Assembly: GCA_905178155.1 (NCBI GenBank)
Contig: CAJINV010000006.1
Location: 3,098,437-3,162,436, forward strand
Origin: Amoebophrya sp. A120
Taxonomy: Eukaryota > Sar > Dinophyceae > Syndiniales > Amoebophryaceae
Length of the DNA stretch: 64,000 nucleotides
Direction of reading: 5' to 3'
A program made the position numbers and the translations under genes. This document shows positions 54,322 to 64,000 of the stretch, piece after piece. Under the pieces are notes generated by a model, which ran no database searches, was not told the origin of the DNA, and was given only the letters and a program-made list of their open reading frames with translations. Numbering within the stretch: the first letter of the stretch is position 1; the number at the start of each line of letters is the position of its first letter.

Positions 54322-57300
54322 ATGTCAAACAGTACTGATACGCAGCAGCAAGGAGCTGCGTCCTCCTCCGTGGTCAACACCGACGGCGAAAATATGGACC
54401 AAGCCTTGCCAGAAGCCGACGATCTGCCGGGCTTAGGCGAGGATGACGTCTTAGACCCCTTTCACAAAGAATTGTATGACAACCACCGCGGCAATAAGCC
54501 GAACCACACCGCCGGGAACAGCAATGGTAATACAGCTTGTTCATCGTCCGCAGCGGCAGCCGCGTCTTCTTCCTCTTCCTCTGCCTACCACACGGCAACT
54601 ACTGGTGGTGCTGCCTCAGCGTCAGCTGCTGCTATGAACAATGCCAGTACAACTGCTTCCGGCGGTGGAACTGGATCCCAAATCCCGCAACTATCGGGTG
54701 GATTTTCTGACACCACAAATCCTGAACAGCCAGTCAATGGGCATGTGCAGCAGATCCAGAGCACCGTTCATGCGGCCCAGTTAATGGCGAATGCTGCTGC
54801 AGCCTTCATGCAGCAGCAGCAGCAGCAACAACAGCTGCATATCATGTGCAAAAGAATCGTACTCGTATTGCAATCATGCATTACGAATCTTTTTCTGAAA
54901 CTGAATCCGCATTACAAGTTTTATTTCTCATGCTGAGGAAATTTGTAATGCATTTACACGAGTGCGATACTTTTGCAATTCATACTGCAGATGCAGCAGC
55001 AACAGGAAATGCAACGCCAGTATGAGCAGCGAATGATGCAACAGCGGATTTTGGAAGGACACCAACAACAGCAGATGCAGCAACAACAGCACTTGCAGCT
55101 GATGCAGCAACAGCAGCAGCAGGCGTGGCAACTGCAGCAAATGGAACAAATGCAGCAGCCGCAGCAGCAACCCAAACAAACACTACTTCCAGAAGTACTA
55201 GCGCCAAACAATCCGAATTTACACCCGCACGTCGACACCAACGGCACGAACTACTACAAAAACGGAATTTTGTGTGCGGAATATATGGTGATTAAGGGGT
55301 ACAAATACATCCTTTGTTCGGACTTCCAAGCAGGGAACTGTCGAAAGAAAAACTGCCGGCTACTGCACGCTATGCATTGCAAAAGTATCGTCCTAGTATG
55401 AATTGCATATACAAATTTTGGTAAGAACGACCAAAATGGAATTTGTAATGCTGATTCCGGTTGGCAAAAATATTTTGCATGCACCACTGCAAGTTAATAC
55501 ACGAGCGCGATACTTTTGCAATCCATACACGCGAGCCCCGCAATTTACCCCGAGCAGCGCGATATCGAAGCGTACGACCAGTATCATACGAAGACAGGCC
55601 GCTGGCTGTATGCCAGAAAAGAGAAGCGGAAAGAGGGAGACCCAGTGGTTCTTGTTGCGCCAGGTGTGGATCAGCAACAAATTGTGGTGGGCGATCAGAA
55701 TGTAAACACAACTTCTAATCTGAACCAAACAGCTACAACGGTCGGCTGCTCTTCTACTTCTTCTTTTCCGTTTCCGCCCCCATTACAGATCCCAGCGCCA
55801 ATGATGAACAATTCGATTTTATTACCTTCTGATGTAAAGGCGGAGGACCATCAGCAGCAGGACCACCTTCGGCGCGAAAACAGTCCAGGACTGACTCCTG
55901 TTTGTCGCGATTACCTCCGGGGTACGTGCTATGGGCGTGTCAGAATCGAAATCGATATTTATAAGTTGAAATGATTTGCGATGCATGAAACGAATTTATA
56001 TCAGTCGGCGCCCAGTAGTTTTCAAGTGAGGGCCAGTCTGCCTCACCTGCCAACTCTGCAAGACAGGTATTCTGTGGGTTGCTTTTTATGCATTACAAGT
56101 TTTTCAACTTCGTCAATTTCGATCCTGACGCGGCTTTCATACGTGCCTCCGAGGGGGGCGGTGCCGGTATTACCACCCACAGGAGAAGGACAAAAGTAAG
56201 TACAATATGGACGGAAGCTATCCACAGTAAATTTCCCGTACACGGACAAATGCAGTCACTGCATGACAAAACTTGCCTTCAGTCCTAGTCTAGCATGACA
56301 AGTTGGATACTGCAAGTCAGCGAAATTATTTGTCATGTATTTTGTACATGTACAGGAAATTTACATTGCATAGAAGCCTGAAAAACCTCAACCAGGAGAG
56401 CGCAGTACTAGAGTTGCTGTCGCACGCCAACAGAACTCTGCCCGCGAACGAAGCAGGACAAGTTTCTAATGCCGCGGCCCAAGGAGAGATGGTAAACGGG
56501 GAAGGTCGAAAAATGGACGTGCTAGTGAGCAATACGACATTTTTACCCTCTACTTCGACAGCTTCCGCAAATGGTGGCTCTGCAGGACAGCTGCCCTCGT
56601 CCGCTTCATCCTCGTCTGTTGCCAGCAGCAACAGGAACAGGGGAACGATTTCGGGAAATAATCGCGACAGCGAAGAGGAGATGAACCAACAACAAATACA
56701 ACCTGAGACTGACAACTCGATGAAGATCGACGGGGCAGATGAACATTATCTCGGCACGACCACAATGATCGGCACTGCCAGTTGTAGTTCATCCACCTCC
56801 GCTGCTGGCCGCAACATCAATCGACGGCCGCTTCGAAGGCTCTCTTCCGCTTTGAAGAATCTAAACGATGATGGAGCGACTGCGAGTGGACGTGGGCCAC
56901 GGGATAAAAATAACACCAGTGATGTAGACCACGAGGACTCATCTTCTCCTATGGTCGTCTGCGAAGGTGATGATGATGAAGATCATCTTGGAACGACTTC
57001 GTCTGGCAGGAAGGATCAAAATCAAGATGAAAATGGCCAACAAGAAGAGCCCCCTGCGTTATTAACCAATGAACTGTCAACCTCCACATCTGATGGCAAC
57101 AAACCATCGGCTTTGGTGGAGCAGCAGCAAGAAGATCTGACCCGCACGACGGCCGCCAGTGGGGCGTCTGTTTTACCAGGAACAAGACCACCTGCATTGA
57201 CGACCCTTGCTTCCGTCGCCTCAGCCTCCGCTGCGGCAGGGGGCTCAACTGCTGGTGCTGCTGCTGAAGGTGGGCAAAAACCAAAGCACGGCGGCATTTA

Positions 57301-60300
57301 CAACAATGTAGGCTTTGGCACCGCAGGCAGTGGCAGCTTTCGATATGGACAAGGCTCAACATCTGCTGGAACAAGCAACAATCTGTTCCATGGCGGGGGA
57401 GGCATAGGCAACGGGAGTACTACAGGAGCATCTTCTGTGCACGACCACACCTCCTCCGCGAATGGACAGCCACAGCCCCTCCGCAGCTCCAGCGGAAATA
57501 AGAAAAACAAATTTTCGCAAAAAAAAGATGGTGGTGGTTCCAAAGACGACGACGATGATCCGCACAGAGGGTATTGCAGCGTCCACCGGAAAATGCGGTG
57601 GCACCGGCATTTGGAGTATGCATTGCAAAAGTAACGTACTAGTATAAATTGCATTACAAATTATTTTGGCAAGAAGAAAAATGGAATTTGTAATGCTGTT
57701 GTACCTTAGGAGGAAGATTCGTCATGCGTATTTGCATTTAGTACGAGTGCGATACTTTTGCACAGCATATGGAGCGGGATGGGAGAGGAGGGTATCGGTG
57801 CCGCCTATCAAATGCACAAATGTCTGGGTCTGGAAGGTCGGAACTTATGATGCTAACTTTGGACTCCAAAAAAATCTGTATTGCAAGACCAGCAAGAGGG
57901 GTCTAGTTTGTGCTACACGGTGAGGGCGTTTGTCATGCGGAGTAGGCATCAGGAACCCCTCTAAAAATCTGCGATGCTAAGCCGTGCATTACAGACATCC
58001 TGGGTCATGCGAAATCTGCATGACAAACCCGGCAAGAACATTCCAGACCCAGATATTTTTGCATTTGATATCGCCGTGGCGTGGCCAACTACTGCCGGGA
58101 CAGCAATGACGTTTCTCTCGAAGGCCGGGACGATGAGTACTTACGGCGGTGGGAACTACAACAAATTTACACAGAGTGTACTAGTACACACAGAACAATA
58201 AATAGTACAACGATGTGCAACATGGGAACAGTACTACCGCCACCGCAGCCGTTTCTTCAACAAGCACTTCCCGCGACGCTCGGTGGGCCGCCGGCGCAAA
58301 TGTACCAATTACCTCAACAACATCCACAGGGCGCGGCTCCGGTGTTTCATCCGACTAATCCCATGATGCCAGTCGGAGTTGTTCCACCAGCATCTGGAAC
58401 TACCTCAGTTGTGCCGCAGTCTACTACAACTGCGCATAATTACACCAGCATGCCAGGAGGAGTCTCGACTGCGACTCCCATGGGGCCGCCCGTTTCGGCG
58501 ATGTATAATAGCCTGTCAGTGCCACAGGCACAGCATTTTCCATCCGGATTTTTTGGTGCATCATCTTCGCAGCCGATGATGGCTCCTGGAGCGGGTTCTG
58601 TTGGAGTGATGCCCATGCAGATGCCGGCAGCCGGCGCAACGGGAACTGCAATGATGCTCCCTCAAGCACAAGCTTCTGCTACTGTGCAACAGCCTGGTGG
58701 CACCAGCTTCATGACGGCCGAACAGATGCACACGCAGCAACAGCAACCTGGTGCTTTCGTCGATCATACAGCATCTTCGGGTTTCTCTAGTGCCAACGAT
58801 CAGGCGACAAGCAGGAGCACAACTTCTCAAGAACATGGAACTACAGGCAGTGCGAAGATTATGGCCGGTGAAGGTGATATTGAACCAAGGACGAAAAGCA
58901 AAAATCTGAAAAAGAAACTAACCCTCACCGATGAGAAGCGAGCTTTGCTAGTAGAGGCTGCAAGAAAGGCTGCAATGGAGCAGACGAATGGAACAACGAC
59001 GAATGGTGCGCCTTCCTCGTCCTCCACTTCTAGTAGGAAAAGTAGGTTCGACAGGCCCCCGCCGGGTGGTGGTTCCTCCAACAGCGCAGCTTCATCTTCT
59101 ACTTCGGTTCATGATCTTCTCCGGAACAATTCTGACATTCTTCGCAAAGCTAGTGAAGAGGAATTGGAGAAGCGGAAAAGGAACGCTTTGAAAGAGAAAG
59201 CAGCGGCAGATCATATCCTGTGCAAAACTATCGTACACGTATTGCAATCATGCATTACAAATTTTTCTCTCAAGGTAAATACGCATTACAAATTTTGTTT
59301 CTCATGCTGAGGGAATTTGTCATGCATTTATACGAGTAGGAGTGCGATACTTTTGCAGTTCATAGATCATCTGATGGAAATACATCGATCTGGCACCAGC
59401 ACGAAATCCTCTGTCTTCACGGCCGTATCACAGGAAAAAGTGTTAACGTTAACGGAATTTGTGATGCAGGAGCGCATCAGAAAAGGTGCGTGAATTTGTA
59501 TTGCATAGCAAGCCCTCTAGGCAAAATTTGTCATGCATAGCTGCAATTCATTTCTATGAGTTGTCCTTGTCAGCCGTTAACGTTATACAGCACTTTTTTG
59601 TTTGATAAGCCGACCCCTCCGTGCAGACTAATTTTCCGAAGGGTATTTGCACATTCGACATCCCCTTCAGCAATCGTGGGGAAGAACAGCGGAAGTGTCA
59701 CGTCTGCTCGAAGGTTATCCTGTGCAAAAGTATCGTACTCGTTGTACTAATCGCAGTCATGCATTACAAATCTCCTTGTTAACCTAAATCCGCATTACAA
59801 GTTCCATTTTTCATGCTGTGAGAATTTGTCATGCGATTTCTACTAGTGCGATACTTTGGCAGTTCATGAAGATGAAGGTTTGTTCATTCGAGATAACAGA
59901 ATTACCGAAATGCGCGGAGTGCTTCAGACGGGTTTGTGACAATCCGGCTTGCCATATGACAGTGCACAACTCCCCCTCCCCCACATTTGCATAGCAGGAG
60001 CAGCAATACAAGCACCGGCAAGAATGTCGGTTTTGCATGACAAATTTGCACTGGATTGTAGTGCTATTCGGGCTGCCAGAACTTGTCATGCAAACAGTGC
60101 TAAGAGGCACAGCCTGGATTGGGTATTTTGCATGACAAATGAGGGGGAGGGAGAGCTGTGCACTGTGATATGCCAAGAAAAACATGTCGCGAAGTGCGGG
60201 CTTGCCCGAGCGGAAAAACGAAAGAAGGACGAGGAGCAAGGAGCAGCAGCTGGTGGTGCTTGTTCTGCAGGCTCGGGTAGTTCATCTGCTGTTTCGTCTT

Positions 60301-63300
60301 CTACTTCCGGCGAAAATGCTCTTCAAAATGCAGTCGCTGCTGCCGGTGCTGCTGGTGGACCTGCAATGCAAAGTGCTGCCGGTGCTGGTGCGGGTGCCGG
60401 TGCTTCTGGTGGACCTGCAATTCAAAGTGCAGTCGCTGCTGCCGGTGCTGCTGGTGGACCTGCAATGCAAAATGCAGTCAATGGTGCGGGTCGTGCCGGT
60501 GCTGCTGGTGGACCTGCAATGCAAAATGCAGCCGCTGGTGCCGGTGCCGGTGCTGCTGGTGGACCTGCTGGAGCCGGTGGGACGAACAATAGATCCAAAA
60601 CTCCAAGAAACAATAACCCATTTGCACAAGGTGTGGTGCTTCAGCGGGGAGGAGTGTTTACGCAAGCAGCTGTACAAGTAAGTGGTAATGGTAATGGAAA
60701 TCCGAACAACCCTCCACTGATTTCATTTTCGATCAAGAAAAACGGATTGAAGAACAATGCTGAGGGCAGTAAAGCAAGTGCAACTGCTTCGGCTACGGCT
60801 TCGTTGGCAAGTACAAGTTGTCCTCAGGTGGTGGATCCGGCGTTACAACAGCAGCAGCTGCAGCAGCAACAGCAGCTGCAGCAGCAACAGCAGCAAGAAC
60901 TACCGAGTCAAGAAAAATTAGGATTGCAACAACCGCAAGGAGGTCAGCCCACAAATACAACAGATAATTCCACTGCTGGCGTCGAGAAGAACGTCCTCGA
61001 GACGAACAAGAACAACACAGTGACGAAGAGTAAGAATCCCTTTCCGCGTGCTGCGCGCCAGAGTCTCGTGTTTGGTCCTCGCAAGTTGTCTTTATCGCGG
61101 AAGAGGTCGCGCAGCACCAGTAGTCGCGAGCCCCAGAGGAGCCGAAGCCCGTCGTCCAAGGGGAAGAGAGGGCGGAGCTCTTCCCGTAGTAAACTATCCA
61201 CAGGAAATTTCCCGGACACGTACAAATGCGGTCTCTGCATGACAAAACTTGGCTTTGATCCTAGTTTAGCATGACAAGTTTTACGCTCCAAATTGGTAGA
61301 ATTTGTGATGCATCTTGTACATGTACGGGAAATTTGTATTGCATAGAAACCGAAACGGCGCACCAGCAGAGGCAGAACACCCTTGCCGCGCGATCGGTAC
61401 CATGATAGGGGAAGGAGCACCTTCAGACGAGGCCAAAGCAGCTTCAGGCCTGGGCCGAGCAGGCTGCGAGATCATGACAGAGGCAGAAGCACCTTCAGGC
61501 CCGGGCCGAGCCGCCGCATATCAAATATAAAAATGTCTGGGTCTGGGAACTTGTGATGCTGCGTAGCGTCTCATGATGAGGCTACAAATGCTGGCTCAGC
61601 ATGACAAGTTTCTGAGCGCCTAGGTGTTACCTATTCTGCATGACCAACTGCGCTTCTGCATCAGAGAAAAACGCAGCTCTTGGGTAACGTGCATGACAGA
61701 TTTAAGAGTCATGCCAAACAAGCATGACAAACATGAATTCTTCCAGACCCAGACATTTCTACAGTTGATACCGCAGGTCACCGTACAATCACGACCGGTA
61801 CAGTCGGTATAACGACCGCTATCGCGCCGGCGGACGCGCGCCCAGCGAGGTGCGCACCATGCGGGGGGATCTTCACACAAAAGTGGGCAATAGCGGGGGA
61901 GGACATGGGGCCCAGAAGGTGCACAGCCTGGCTAGGGGGGAAGGACAAGGAGCCGCGCCTGGAAAGAGCACTAGTGCAGCTGCGGCTTCTTCTTCTTCTG
62001 CTGCTGCTCTAGTACTGCCCGACGGTACACGGTACAGCTACTGGAGCTCGGGCGGTACAACTACTGGCGCACCGACGGGAGGAGTACTATCCGGTGATCA
62101 TGTTGCGGACGGTACTACAACTGGTGCAGCTGCTGTGTATTCACCTGGTGATCCAATCGACGAGAAGTGGGTGACACCGGCAAACGTTGACGACGCGACC
62201 CTGAAGGTCGACGATGAGGATCCCCGGGCTCTGTTACTACGTGCGAAGGAGGAGGAGAAGCTGAAGGCACAGGAGCGAAAAAGACAAGAGAGAGAAGAAG
62301 CGGCGCGAAAAGCTGCACAAAAAGCCGCACAAGAAGAACTGGAAAAAAAGCAGCGAATGCTGAAGTACGAAAGGGAAAAGGAGAGAAAAGAGAAACTGGA
62401 GAAACAAGAAAAAGAAGAGCGCGAAAAGAAAATGCTAGAACAGCAAGAGCGGGAAAAGGAGCTGGAGCTGCAACGGGAATTAGAAAGAGAACAGGAGGAG
62501 CTGCAGAGGAAGCAGGCTATGCATTTTGCAGAATTATCGTACTAATTAGGAATTATCGCAGGACAAGTTTGCGTGGCAATGGCATGAGAAGTAAACTTTG
62601 TCATGCTCCTGAATTGGCTTATGAACATGAAGTGCGTAGGACATTTATCATGCGGTATTGCGATAAAAGTTAGTAGGATACTTTTGCAGTGGATACCAGC
62701 GGAGATTGACCTTCAGCAACAGAAGCGCGACGCCATTCGGAGGCAGCTGGAGGAGCAGCAAAAGAAGCGAAAACTGATGACGGAGCGGGAGCAAAGGGAG
62801 AATGAGGAGAAAGAGCAAGCGCGCACTGCGATGGAAAGCGCGGCGAAAGAGCGGGCGGAACGGGAAGAGCTATCTGCGAGGTTAATACAACAGGAAAAGG
62901 AGCAGGAAAAAGTAGAAAAGCAGAAGCAAAAGGCGACGAAAAAGAGCACTTCAACATCTGCTCACCAGGTGTTGAAAAAAGGACAAGGAGCGGGAACTGC
63001 ATCATCTCGCCAGGAGCTGTTGAAGAAGGGAGTGGAATCTAGTAGCAGCGGTAAACTACACATCAAAAAGGCGGGCAGCAAAGTTGTCGTGTCAGCGACG
63101 ACGACTAGCGGGAGTTCATCTAGTGACCACCAAAATCTTCAAAAGGGAGGACATGATGATGATGATGGTGCACCACCTCTTCACATGGAAAAAAAGAAAC
63201 TCGTGGTCGACAAGAAGGCACTTCCGAAGAAAAAAAAGAAACCCGTGGTCGACAAGAAGTTACTTCCGAATAGTAAAAACAAGGTCAAGAAATCCGTGGT

Positions 63301-64000
63301 GGACAAGAAGTTGCTATCCAAGAAGGAAGTGAAGGCTCTCACAGCTGCTGCCAGGAAAAAGGTGCAGGAAGAGAAGAAGACGAAAACCAATGCAGCTTCC
63401 GGGATGAAAAACAAGAAGGGGCAACAGATGCCTGCTGCCTCTACTTCTTCCACGAGCAACCCACAACAAGTTCAACGCACTACCGATCATTCTGGGCTGT
63501 CGGACATAGGAGCGCCACCTCCATCTTCGGAGAATAGAGGAGAAGGAAAGCGAAAGCAGCAGCAGCGGCAAAATGGCAAGAAGCCGAAAGTTATGAACTG
63601 CAAAAGCATCGTACTAGTACAAATTGCGATTACAAATTTGCTCAGCATGACACATTCAACTTGTAATGCTGTTTTACCTTAGGAAGAAGATTTGTCATGC
63701 ATCATAGCGCTTACTACGAGTGCAATGTTGCTTTTGCAGAGGATAAAAGTCGAACTGCGTCAGGACGGTGTTGAACAGGAGATGAAGCTGCAGGACGAGC
63801 AGGGGCTTCAACAGCTGCAAAATGCCAAAGCGCCACCTCCATCTTCGGAGAATACGAATAGAGGAGAAGGAAATATGCGAATAAAACAGCAGCAGCGGCA
63901 AAATGGCAAGAAGCCGAAAGTCGAAGTACGACGTCAGGAGGAACATCACGACGGGCAGGAGGAGGAGAAAATCGAAATTCAGCTGGAAGAACAAAATAAT
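54322..64000 (+). CDS. giant CCCH zinc-finger, Gln-rich, Arg/Ser-rich protein (partial, at least 2,362 residues)
   Basis: ATG 54322; the frame is still open at the window end. Fourteen element introns are removed, no GT-AG intron is needed, and every junction keeps phase. N to C: Ser/Ala and poly-Gln region; CCCH finger 1 near residue 281 (C-X7-C-X4-C-X3-H, LCSDFQAGNCRKKNCRLLH); CCCH finger 2 near 424 (CRDYLRGTC, then LRGGRC and RYYH), whose middle is split by an element; CSVHRKMRWHRHLE near 855 with YRC...YC after it; a Cys-rich module about 1305-1345 (KCHVCSKVKVC, KCAECFRRVCDNPAC, EKHVAKC); GGPAMQ-type repeats; poly-Gln; an Arg/Ser-rich part about 1650-1734 (SRKRSRSTSSREPQRSRSPS); Glu/Lys/Arg coiled coil about 1890-2065; VVDKK repeats. 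CCCH fingers of this spacing bind RNA in known families; an RNA-processing role is inferred. Confidence 0.88.
54840..54984. mobile_element. family B intron element
   Basis: 145 bp, TATCATGTGC...GCAATTCATA, inserted in a poly-Gln tract. Perfect target copies ctgca at 54835-54839 and 54985-54989. Confidence 0.93.
55371..55527. mobile_element. family B intron element
   Basis: 157 bp, TATGCATTGC...GCAATCCATA. Perfect target copies cacgc at 55366-55370 and 55528-55532. It directly follows the His codon of CCCH finger 1. Confidence 0.93.
55930..56141. mobile_element. family I intron element splitting CCCH finger 2
   Basis: 212 bp, TATGGGCGTGTCAGAATCGA...GACGCGGCTTTCATA. Perfect target copies cgtgc at 55925-55929 and 56142-56146. 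Only removal with one copy rebuilds C-X7-C-X5-C-X3-H. Confidence 0.94.
56219..56372. mobile_element. family H intron element
   Basis: 154 bp, TATCCACAGTAAATTTCCCG...GAAATTTACATTGCATA. Perfect target copies gaagc at 56214-56218 and 56373-56377. Confidence 0.92.
57617..57769. mobile_element. family B intron element
   Basis: 153 bp, TATGCATTGC...GCACAGCATA. Perfect target copies tggag at 57612-57616 and 57770-57774. Only a 31-base exon separates it from the next element. Confidence 0.92.
57806..58070. mobile_element. family A intron element
   Basis: 265 bp, TATCAAATGCACAAATGTCT...GCATTTGATA. Target copies ccgcc (57801-57805) and tcgcc (58071-58075). Confidence 0.9.
59214..59364. mobile_element. 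family B intron element
   Basis: 151 bp, TATCCTGTGC...GCAGTTCATA. Perfect target copies gatca at 59209-59213 and 59365-59369. Confidence 0.93.
59426..59607. mobile_element. family J intron element
   Basis: 182 bp, TATCACAGGAAAAAGTGTTA...CACTTTTTTGTTTGATA, with GTTAACGTTAACGG near the left arm and CCGTTAACGTTA near the right. Target copies ggccg (59421-59425) and agccg (59608-59612). Only copy in the window. Confidence 0.86.
59716..59868. mobile_element. family B intron element, right end CATG
   Basis: 153 bp, TATCCTGTGC...GCAGTTCATG. Target copies aaggt (59711-59715) and aagat (59869-59873). It splits the Cys-rich module. Confidence 0.86.
59955..60170. mobile_element. family F intron element
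   Basis: 216 bp, TATGACAGTGCACAACTCCC...GCTGTGCACTGTGATA. Perfect target copies tgcca at 59950-59954 and 60171-60175. Also inside the Cys-rich module. Confidence 0.92.
60340..60580 (+). repeat. coding tandem repeat GGPAMQ/GGPAIQ
   Basis: Five imperfect units of 45-75 bp built on GCTGCTGGTGGACCTGCAAT, coding Ala/Gly-rich stretches that each end GGPAMQ(N/S)A or a variant. Confidence 0.85.
61195..61345. mobile_element. family H intron element
   Basis: 151 bp, TATCCACAGGAAATTTCCCG...GGAAATTTGTATTGCATA. Target copies taaac (61190-61194) and gaaac (61346-61350). Confidence 0.88.
61519..61770. mobile_element. family A intron element
   Basis: 252 bp, TATCAAATATAAAAATGTCT...ACAGTTGATA. Perfect target copies ccgca at 61514-61518 and 61771-61775. 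Same subfamily as 7676 and 17794. Confidence 0.92.
62518..62695. mobile_element. family B intron element
   Basis: 178 bp, TATGCATTTTGCAGAATTAT...GCAGTGGATA. Flanks caggc (62513-62517) and ccagc (62696-62700) match at three of five. It splits the coiled coil in frame. Confidence 0.84.
63512..63591 (+). repeat. coding duplication, copy 1 (filled by an element at its end)
   Basis: GCGCCACCTCCATCTTCGGA... coding APPPSSENRGEG and QQQRQNGKKPKV. Repeated at 63830-63921. The element sits exactly at its end. Confidence 0.9.
63592..63745. mobile_element. family B intron element
   Basis: 154 bp, TATGAACTGC...GCAGAGGATA. Perfect target copies aaagt at 63587-63591 and 63746-63750. Confidence 0.94.
63830..63921 (+). 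repeat. coding duplication, copy 2 (empty site)
   Basis: Second copy of the APPPSSEN ... QNGKKPKV block. Here AAGCCGAAAGTCGAAGT runs on without an element. Confidence 0.9.

Noticed and set aside
7403-63745. Reading the repeated short motifs as a CRISPR array
   Set aside because: Repeats are irregularly spaced, occur in both orientations, sit at gene-internal sites with 5-bp target duplications, and the genome is eukaryotic.
1-64000. tRNA, rRNA, spliced-leader or organellar genes
   Set aside because: I looked for cloverleaf arms, rRNA core words and the dinoflagellate spliced-leader sequence and recognised none. A covariance-model search would be needed to exclude small RNAs.
1-64000. An autonomous transposase for the intron elements
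   Set aside because: No open frame inside any element is long enough or shows recognisable catalytic residues. The mobilising source must be elsewhere.

Overview
The window looks like nuclear DNA of a eukaryotic alveolate, most likely a dinoflagellate relative of the Syndiniales/Amoebophrya type. Every gene I can support lies on the + strand. Coding segments are broken by about 80 short inverted-repeat elements. I recall invasive introner elements with terminal inverted repeats being reported from Amoebophrya. The taxonomic call is inference; no rRNA, tRNA, transposase or organellar gene is present to confirm it.

Main result: 80 elements, mostly 140-320 bp, fall into at least 12 terminal-repeat families. 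Nearly all begin TAT(C/G) and end (C/G)ATA, and nearly all are flanked by a 5-bp target duplication (more than 50 perfect, about 19 with one mismatch, a few weaker). Deleting an element plus one copy of its 5-bp repeat restores the reading frame every time I tested it, through five long genes. They therefore behave as introns, or as DNA that is eliminated, without GT...AG ends. Family starts (20 bases or fewer): A TATCAAATGCAAAAATGTCT; B TATCCTGTGCAAAAGTATCG (variant TATGCATTGCAAAAG); C TATCCTGAGTAAAAACGTCC; D TATCAAAAGGAAAAATCCCC; E TATCCAAGAAAAAAACATTG; F TATGAAAGTGCACAACTCC; G TATGGCGTTCTCAACTGTTA; H TATCCACAGTAAATTTCCCG; I TATGGATGTGTCAGGTTTGA; J TATCACAGGAAAAAGTGTTA; K TATGCCTGCGTCAACTTACC; L TATGTGTAGGTGAAATCA. 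Inside nearly all of them the same 10-mer recurs in both orientations: GCATNACAAA / TTTGTNATGC.

Layout. 0-7.4 kb: the 3' end of one gene, several short coding exons and a Pro/Thr repeat exon. 7.4-22.1 kb: one 2,244-residue gene (start 8372) with 24 element introns and no ordinary intron. 22.1-24.6 kb: intergenic, with a GC-rich block. 24.9-32.3 kb: a 666-residue Gly/Asn-rich gene with a dinoflagellate-like C-terminus, 18 element introns and 6 GT-AG introns. 32.3-35.0 kb: unassigned exons and a 1.4-kb insertion between 79-bp direct repeats. 35.1-36.6 kb: a complete FAM136A (DUF842) homologue with two element introns and one GT-AG intron. 36.8-37.4 kb: probable ordinary-intron exons. 37.6-41.5 kb: a Lys/Glu-rich gene. 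41.8-44.3 kb: weak exons, then an element-free AT-rich gap. 44.4-48.3 kb: a low-complexity 1,071-residue gene. 48.3-54.3 kb: mostly intergenic, with GC-rich, tandem and direct repeats. 54.3 kb to the window end: a very long CCCH-zinc-finger, Gln-rich and Arg/Ser-rich gene that runs off the window.

The proteins are dominated by RNA-metabolism-like features: CCCH fingers, RS-like tracts, Gly/Asn/Gln-rich stretches and charged coiled coils. No operon-like functional link between genes can be shown. Family names other than FAM136A are withheld where the sequence does not support them.
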